Below, piece after piece: positions 6,000 to 10,748 of a stretch of 10,748 nt of DNA. The notes beneath the pieces were generated by a model that made no database searches, was not told where the DNA came from, and worked only from the letters and a program-made list of their open reading frames with translations. The stretch lies in the NCBI GenBank assembly GCA_002725175.2, contig PBQX02000044.1:1-10748 (forward strand). The letters run 5' to 3'. The first letter of the stretch is position 1. Every line of letters begins with the position of its first letter. The position numbers were made by a program, and so were the translations under genes. Source of the DNA: CACKLF01 sp002725175. Lineage in GTDB: Bacteria; Pseudomonadota; Alphaproteobacteria; Rhodobacterales; Rhodobacteraceae.

Positions 6000-6227
6000 T
6001 CACGTCTTTCTGCTGGACGCGGCGATATATGCTCAGCTTTTGGAAGTAGTTCATATACTTTCCAATTTATATCATTTCACGATGCGCACATGTTATCAAA
6101 ATCTTATGAGACTTTTATGAATAAAATAGATTCATTTAGACCTCGTGAGTTTATTTTGGAGTCAGTTTCATATAAAGAATGTGTAAGAAAATGGAATAAA
6201 TTATTACAAGAAGTTATATCATTGTAA
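6000..6227 (+). pseudogene. 3' remnant of a probable glycosyltransferase gene
   Basis: An open frame of 75 codons ends at TAA 6225-6227 but has no start near its left end: an in-frame TAA (5997-5999) belongs to the right end of the repeat. The translation includes GRGDICSAFGSSSYTFQFIS, then HDAHMLSKSYETFM, then RPREFILESVSYKECVRKWN, and ends LLQEVISL. The pattern REFxLExxSxxxCxxxWxxLL is typical of the C-terminal helix of GT-B glycosyltransferases in giant viruses. Only the last fifth or so of such an enzyme remains. The 5' part seems to have been lost where the repeat element now ends. The ATG codons at 6090 and 6117 could open only very short products. It overlaps the convergent DGxHR gene by 14 bases. 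Confidence 0.55.
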
Positions 6228-6624
6228 TATGTTTTTCGTATTCAAATGCAATATTATTGAACTTCAATATTGATATTCGATGCAAACCATCTCTAATAAC
6301 ATTGTATCGTACACCATCATGATATATATTATGTATTTCAATATGTTTCATTTTTGAAATATCAAAATTGTTAATAAGGTTCTTGTAAGTCATTGTACTA
6401 TGTTCGTTCTGTTTTGTCATCCTGACATAAAGTTCGTATACATCAAAATCAAATTCTTGAGATAGAATTTTATAGTGAATAGAATCTTCTATTTTTATCA
6501 ATAAATGATTTGAACTTGTAATACGTTTTTCTCCTTGAATAGAGTCATAATATTTCTTGAATGTTTTATTATTTAATAACTGGTTTCCTGGTAATAAATA
6601 ATGAAGACAATAAATATTATTCAT
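6214..6624 (-). CDS. Small protein with a ParB/sulfiredoxin-like DGxHR motif
   Basis: This 136-residue protein carries VRYNVIRDGLHRISILKFNN near its C-terminus (about 104-123). The DGxHR-x-x-x-L pattern is the core of the ParB/sulfiredoxin-like fold, which binds nucleotides and occurs in partition proteins, sulfiredoxin and many small proteins in polysaccharide gene clusters. The N-terminal part (LHYLLPGNQLLNNKTFKKYY) and the strand-rich middle are not diagnostic. The ATG at 6622-6624 is the first Met. Its 3' end overlaps the glycosyltransferase remnant by 14 bases; together they may be what is left of a glycan-related neighbourhood. The biochemical role is open: a nucleotide-binding or kinase-like activity is possible but not shown by the sequence. 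Confidence 0.65.
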   Translation of the reverse strand: MNNIYCLHYLLPGNQLLNNKTFKKYYDSIQGEKRITSSNHLLIKIEDSIHYKILSQEFDFDVYELYVRMTKQNEHSTMTYKNLINNFDISKMKHIEIHNIYHDGVRYNVIRDGLHRISILKFNNIAFEYEKHITMI

Positions 6625-6644
6625 ATCTTATATATTTATATATC

Positions 6645-6657
6645 ATGCAAATTGCAT
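6645..6657. promoter_or_regulatory. ATGCAA-A-TTGCAT inverted repeat upstream of the DGxHR gene
   Basis: A 6-bp inverted repeat around one base lies 20 bases ahead of the minus-strand start codon at 6624, in an AT-rich leader full of TATATA steps. Related ATGCA/TGCAT strings recur within copy 2 of the intergenic element. A regulatory role is only inferred. Confidence 0.25.
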
Positions 6658-6720
6658 TTCTTATATATAAATTAAAAACGAATTAAATCCGATTATAAAA
6701 TGATAGTCTTTAATAATAAT

Positions 6721-6734
6721 TGAGAATATTCTCA
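6721..6734. repeat. 14-bp perfect palindrome at the left edge of element copy 2
   Basis: TGAGAATATTCTCA is a perfect palindrome whose last two bases overlap the start of the shared element. Copy 1 has no equivalent at its left edge, so it is not part of the shared sequence. It could be a target site or a chance AT-rich palindrome. Confidence 0.4.
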
Positions 6735-6933
6735 TAAAAAAAGGACGTTTACACATTAATGCGCAAATGCTAATGCATTTGTAATAATTTTGCATTGATA
6801 ATGCATAAACAATGTTTACAAACAAGTTACTGTCTAAAGTAAACACTTTGGTCGAGTCTGCATGCCCGTTTGCTACCAGCCAATATTATTAACAACATAT
6901 GGGTTCATTTTTTTGGATTTGTTAAAATTTTAA
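6733..6933 (+). repeat. Intergenic element, copy 2 (about 201 bp), leader of the giant ORF
   Basis: This is the second copy of the element at 5813-5999. The 37-base block is at 6813-6849 and the identical 30-base right end is at 6904-6933. The variable interior holds different hairpins from copy 1: CAAATGC-TAAT-GCATTTG, and TGCATT-GAT-AATGCA. Arms TGTTTAC and GTAAACA (6813-6819 and 6839-6845) are kept. Its right end lies 21 bases before the ATG of the giant ORF, so it probably contains that gene's promoter and 5' leader. Apart from this element, the 6625-6954 gap holds only AT-rich sequence and the two short palindromes listed separately. Confidence 0.8.
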
Positions 6934-6954
6934 ATTTTTTATTTACTATTTATA

Positions 6955-9900
6955 ATGGCAAGTAATTCCGAAAGTAATAAATCATTTGATGATTATCAGA
7001 AAGAAAAACTAGAAAAAGTATTTGAGAAAGGATATTTCTATTTCGATGGAAAACACTCGGAAAGATATACCGAAAATCAAAAAGAAATTGACTTAAGAAT
7101 GGAAAGAGAAGCCCATATCGAGTATGTAAATGATATACCCAAAGGACAAGGAGATGAAAATACACCTAATTTAATAAGAGAATTAAGAGAATCGTTGCGC
7201 GTGGAGGACGCAGCGGGGTTCGGCGGCATCGAGAACGCGAAACGGCTAAGAGAGAAGAAAGAAAGGGACTTTGAATATGAATATTACGACAATTTAGCAA
7301 CAACATCTATGATACAATTTTTTTATTGGATAATGAATAATTTTTTAAAGCCGAGGACGGACAATTCTATAATAGATCTAAGCGGAAATTTGATAGATGA
7401 TAATCGAAGAATCTATTGGTCCGACTCGGATGATGACGATAGTATTGAAACACTTACAGTTAGTGATTTACTAGAATACATTCAATCAAAATTAAAAGAT
7501 ATACCCTCGAGTCATTGTAATGCCACTGAACATAGCATCGGAATATATCAACGTGATGGGAGCGGCGCTCTGCATCAAGCCGTCGCGATTCGGACTCGTC
7601 CCGCTGATTATGCCATACGCAGATCGAATGTTCATATTCCAGATGATATATTAACGGAACATTTTTGTAAAATACTTAGACAAGATGATGAAATTCGAAA
7701 TGAATTTCCAGACGGAGTTATAAGCTATTATGATTTGTTTAATTATATTATAAAAAAATTGTATAGAAGGAAGGATTTATTTGATGATGTTATAAATGCT
7801 ATGTACAGTGATAAATGGTCAAATGCTTCGGCGGCGGATATGAGTCGACAGCACTTCGACGACAGTGGTAATTTACTAAAAGATTATAAATTTAAATATC
7901 CAACGCAAGCAATCTGTGTGAGAGAAATAATAACATTTTTAGTAACCGGTCTTACAGGAAAACATTATAATTGGGGAAATAAATTAAATTATGAAGTATT
8001 TAAACGAGATATAATAAAAGATATTAAAAATACATTTCGTGACAAAGACAAATCTTTCAAGAGCCATATCCTTCGACAATTTCTAGAAGTCCCTGAAAGA
8101 TGTGACCATTTCGAGCCTCCGATTTATTCTATTGGCACTGGAATAACTTACAAAGCAATGGGAGATATAAATAAACTCGAATGTGACCATTTATTGCCAG
8201 CAGTATTTAGTATTGTATTTAATGTGTCACATGAACGGCATTTATATAGTTTTTTAGAGAAAAAAATTAATAATTTTAAGTCCGACAAATTGCCAGAAAT
8301 ATATCGCGATATATCGGGTAATTTGGTATTGGATTCTAAATTTATATATGATGCGGATGCAAACAGCAGGCGTTATATTCCAAGTGACTATACGGTGAAG
8401 CCGTTCAAGTCCCCAGTCGATGATGCGAGGACGGTCTCGAATCTCGCGGGATGTACGACCAATGAGCGTTTTAATCCGATAGAATTTCTTGAAAAAGGTT
8501 TAAAACCCTTTATTGATTCTTATTATTCGAGAATGGGAGTTCCGCGACAAAGGGGTTTTCCCTCGGATGATAGAAATACTGTTTTAGAATATCTTGGAAG
8601 ATTACCCGAATATAACAGAATTAATTTAAACGATAATTTTAGTGATAGATATGATGTATATTTATGTAAGTTATTTGAAATTTTCATTAAGATATTAGAG
8701 AATAATATCGATATAAGTAATTATAGTATTTCGGAATTTCTTCATCCGCTAATTGATAATCAATCAATACCAGAATCAGATAGAGATGCGTCCGATAGAT
8801 ATGTCATAGATAATATTATGAGAACAGTATTAGAAGTTGTAGAATCTGAAGGATCGGCGTTGGACCGAGAAGACGAATACTACAAAATTAAAGAAAGAAA
8901 TTTAGAATATGCAAAAAACTTAAAAAATATTTTTCAGGTGAGTCGTCTTAAAGATATGGTTGAAGCGGTAAACAAAATATGTATGGTTCGTTTTAGACTA
9001 ATAAATATTTTTATGAGAAACAATCATAACTATTTGTTGCTCGCAATTAAAAAAATAAAGGATAATTATTTTAAAGGAAACGCTGCAGTCGAATCATTGG
9101 CTAAAAACAAAAAATTTGATAATACCATAATTCAGTACGAATTGAACGAATTTCTTGGTAACATGTCCAAAAAAATATCTGGTATTAGTAAAAAAAAATT
9201 AAAAATAAAATTCATAGAGACACGTGTAGATGAAATAGAACAAACTAAAGACTATATTGATATTTGGGAAGATGCTAAAAAGGTGAATAATATAATTAAT
9301 GAACTCTATGACCCTGGCGATATCAGTGATAGGTGGGAAAATATTGGTTTTGATTTGAAAAGTGAAGATGTGCAAGCAGAACTGAAAGATGAGTGGTCGC
9401 GGCAGAGAGACAACAGTGGCAACAGGTTCTACTACAATGACAAAACGAATGAAAGAACTCGGAGATTCAGTCGGCGAATGATTAAGAGATATAAATTACA
9501 TTTTGAATTAAATAAAAAAAATCATTGGGTAAAAGGTAATTCGGATAATTGGGATTTTTTAAGTATTGAACATTCAGAATGTAATAATTGTAATGAATTG
9601 AGGATTATGTTAGACCTGAACAAAGAATATAAAGAATATTTAAAAAATTGTGATGAGGTCATTTTAAACCTTCGTTCCCCACGAAAAACCCGCATCGACT
9701 CGCCCGAAATAAAAAAATTAGAGCGAGAGTTTGAAAATATAAAAAACACACACCTTTATTTAAAAATAAAATTAATATCTTTTGGATTAGACACTTCGGG
9801 TAATCTTATGTATGAATACAAAATTGATGATGATAAATTATGTGATAAAATTACCAAATTAGATAATTCAGAAGTGTTAAATCAAGACGCATCCATGTGT

Positions 9901-10748
9901 CCAGACTCAAGTAAATCTTACTACATATCATATAATCACATCGTCCGCCCCTGTAAATCGTGTAAAGGTGACATTCATGCCAAAAAAATAATTCTGGATA
10001 AATATGAATTTAAAAAAAATTTGAACGATGCTATTAAGAAATGGGAAGGAAAGAAAAAAACATCAACAAGTAAGAAAGAATTAGATGATTTGATATATAT
10101 TCGGGACGAAGATAGTATTCCTGGTTTTATAAGACATGGTAATATCTATTCAGAAAAAGACTGCAAAGCACCTACGCAGCGTTTTGGGATCAAGACGACT
10201 GCGAGTGATACACAGAGATTTAAAAAATGGATAATGCGTGCTTCTAAAGATATTAAATTTTTTGAAAAGATTTTTAAGGATGATTTAGAGATTATATTAA
10301 AAAAGAGAGATGAAGATAATCGTATTTCTATTGAAGATAGAAAAAAATATGCATATGAAATGAAGGAAAGGCGTCTCGTGGATTTAAATAAAAATTTGCA
10401 AGACAAAATATTAAGTGTTGGTAAAAAAAATGCCTCTAAAGAATACTATAAGCAACGCATGTCATTGTCCGAATCAAATTCTCAAGATAGAGTTGAAAAA
10501 GATGATTCAGAACACGACATAACTCTCGATAACTACCCGCAACCTATGGAGATCGACTCGGCGAACTATGCTCAGGCACATATGGACGACGATGACGAAG
10601 ACATAGGGGCGGCGCAACCCCCAGAACACCAACCAAAATCAAAGAAACAACGAACAACAAAGGGTGGAAAAAAACACACAAAGAAAAGGGTTAAGAAGTC
10701 ATCAAAGAAGAAGTTAGGATATAAGCTTATTAATACCAGAAAACAAAA
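6955..10748 (+). CDS. Giant ORF, unknown protein with WW-like segment (3' end outside window)
   Basis: The frame is open from ATG 6955 to the window edge without a stop: 1264 codons visible, incomplete. I recognise no enzyme. The protein is rich in charged residues, Asn and Tyr, with no clear membrane segment. Five D-x-[ST]-G-N motifs occur near residues 141, 302, 452, 819 and 946, four of them continuing with Leu. The one at 819 lies in a WW-domain-like stretch, W814 to F838, with YYND and T831 in place but Arg836 where the second Trp should be. H873-x2-C876-x2-C879 and C1000-x2-C1003 could bind a metal. Near the visible end come MEIDSANY, an acidic run DDDDED (about 1211) and a Lys-rich tail with KGGKKHTKK, as seen in many algal giant-virus proteins; the stop may be close beyond the edge. 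A virion or scaffold role is possible but unproven. GC-rich patches interrupt its AT-rich codon use. Confidence 0.85.
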   Translation, partial: MASNSESNKSFDDYQKEKLEKVFEKGYFYFDGKHSERYTENQKEIDLRMEREAHIEYVNDIPKGQGDENTPNLIRELRESLRVEDAAGFGGIENAKRLREKKERDFEYEYYDNLATTSMIQFFYWIMNNFLKPRTDNSIIDLSGNLIDDNRRIYWSDSDDDDSIETLTVSDLLEYIQSKLKDIPSSHCNATEHSIGIYQRDGSGALHQAVAIRTRPADYAIRRSNVHIPDDILTEHFCKILRQDDEIRNEFPDGVISYYDLFNYIIKKLYRRKDLFDDVINAMYSDKWSNASAADMSRQHFDDSGNLLKDYKFKYPTQAICVREIITFLVTGLTGKHYNWGNKLNYEVFKRDIIKDIKNTFRDKDKSFKSHILRQFLEVPERCDHFEPPIYSIGTGITYKAMGDINKLECDHLLPAVFSIVFNVSHERHLYSFLEKKINNFKSDKLPEIYRDISGNLVLDSKFIYDADANSRRYIPSDYTVKPFKSPVDDARTVSNLAGCTTNERFNPIEFLEKGLKPFIDSYYSRMGVPRQRGFPSDDRNTVLEYLGRLPEYNRINLNDNFSDRYDVYLCKLFEIFIKILENNIDISNYSISEFLHPLIDNQSIPESDRDASDRYVIDNIMRTVLEVVESEGSALDREDEYYKIKERNLEYAKNLKNIFQVSRLKDMVEAVNKICMVRFRLINIFMRNNHNYLLLAIKKIKDNYFKGNAAVESLAKNKKFDNTIIQYELNEFLGNMSKKISGISKKKLKIKFIETRVDEIEQTKDYIDIWEDAKKVNNIINELYDPGDISDRWENIGFDLKSEDVQAELKDEWSRQRDNSGNRFYYNDKTNERTRRFSRRMIKRYKLHFELNKKNHWVKGNSDNWDFLSIEHSECNNCNELRIMLDLNKEYKEYLKNCDEVILNLRSPRKTRIDSPEIKKLEREFENIKNTHLYLKIKLISFGLDTSGNLMYEYKIDDDKLCDKITKLDNSEVLNQDASMCPDSSKSYYISYNHIVRPCKSCKGDIHAKKIILDKYEFKKNLNDAIKKWEGKKKTSTSKKELDDLIYIRDEDSIPGFIRHGNIYSEKDCKAPTQRFGIKTTASDTQRFKKWIMRASKDIKFFEKIFKDDLEIILKKRDEDNRISIEDRKKYAYEMKERRLVDLNKNLQDKILSVGKKNASKEYYKQRMSLSESNSQDRVEKDDSEHDITLDNYPQPMEIDSANYAQAHMDDDDEDIGAAQPPEHQPKSKKQRTTKGGKKHTKKRVKKSSKKKLGYKLINTRKQ

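Noticed and set aside
6661..6846. Minus-strand 61-codon ORF over the intergenic element
   Set aside because: Runs through hairpin repeats shared with copy 1, where the frame is not kept; low-complexity hydrophobic translation.
6950..7165. Minus-strand ORF antisense to the start of the giant ORF
   Set aside because: Shadow frame; the plus-strand frame is open for more than 1260 codons. The same applies to the minus-strand frames at 9522-9749 and 10146-10406.
6955..10748. RHS/YD-type repeats, suggested by the recurring D-x-x-G-N-L strings
   Set aside because: Copies are 127-367 residues apart and lack the following YD-repeat pattern.
1..10748. Nucleomorph genome as the source
   Set aside because: The compactness, eL41-like sequence and ClpP would fit, but a secretory-type leader on ClpP, an RNase HII gene and a giant ORF with a Lys-rich KGGKK tail fit a giant virus better; not excluded.

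Overview
The window looks like a piece of an AT-rich, gene-dense genome of a large eukaryotic DNA virus (Nucleocytoviricota), probably one infecting a unicellular alga with a complex plastid. The grounds are: intron-free genes packed head to head and tail to tail with gaps of 2 to 110 bases; a ubiquitin-type fusion and a SNF2/RING protein (eukaryote-type) beside RNase HII and ClpP (bacterial-type); and a very large ORF ending in an acidic stretch followed by a Lys-rich tail, a style common in algal giant viruses. No hallmark gene (capsid, polymerase, packaging ATPase) lies inside the window, so the lineage is inferred. A nucleomorph or other compact algal genome cannot be formally excluded.

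Left part (1-2200). Two copies of a GC-rich hairpin repeat lie at the very edge. They sit just past the 3' end of a minus-strand gene that joins a ubiquitin-like domain ending in Gly-Gly to a C-terminal tail closely matching ribosomal protein eL41. This gene is divergent from an RNase HII gene. RNase HII is convergent, with a 4-base overlap, with a 206-codon minus-strand gene whose product has a signal-peptide-like N-terminus. Upstream of that gene is a 122-codon acidic protein of unknown function.

Middle part (2201-5740). A ClpP-like serine protease with an intact Ser-His-Asp triad and an N-terminal signal/transit-like extension is followed by a SNF2-type helicase carrying an internal RING finger. 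A minus-strand basic protein with weak ankyrin-like character meets the helicase tail to tail with only 2 bases between them.

Right part (5740-10748). Two diverged copies of a roughly 190-200 bp non-coding element (5813-5999 and 6733-6933) flank a 3' remnant of a probable glycosyltransferase gene and a small minus-strand gene with a DGxHR motif (ParB/sulfiredoxin-like). The second copy lies 21 bases ahead of a giant ORF that starts at 6955 and stays open to the window end (at least 1264 codons). That ORF carries five D-x-[ST]-G-N motifs, one inside a WW-domain-like segment, and a series of short GC-rich patches in otherwise AT-rich coding sequence.

How the genes might work together (inference): the Ub-eL41 fusion points to interference with host ribosomes or supply of a ribosomal protein; RNase HII and the helicase point to nucleic-acid metabolism; ClpP and the 206-residue protein, both with possible organelle-targeting N-termini, suggest activity in the host endomembrane system or plastid. 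The strongest candidate for something undescribed is the ubiquitin-eL41 fusion, followed by the duplicated intergenic element and the GC-patched giant ORF.
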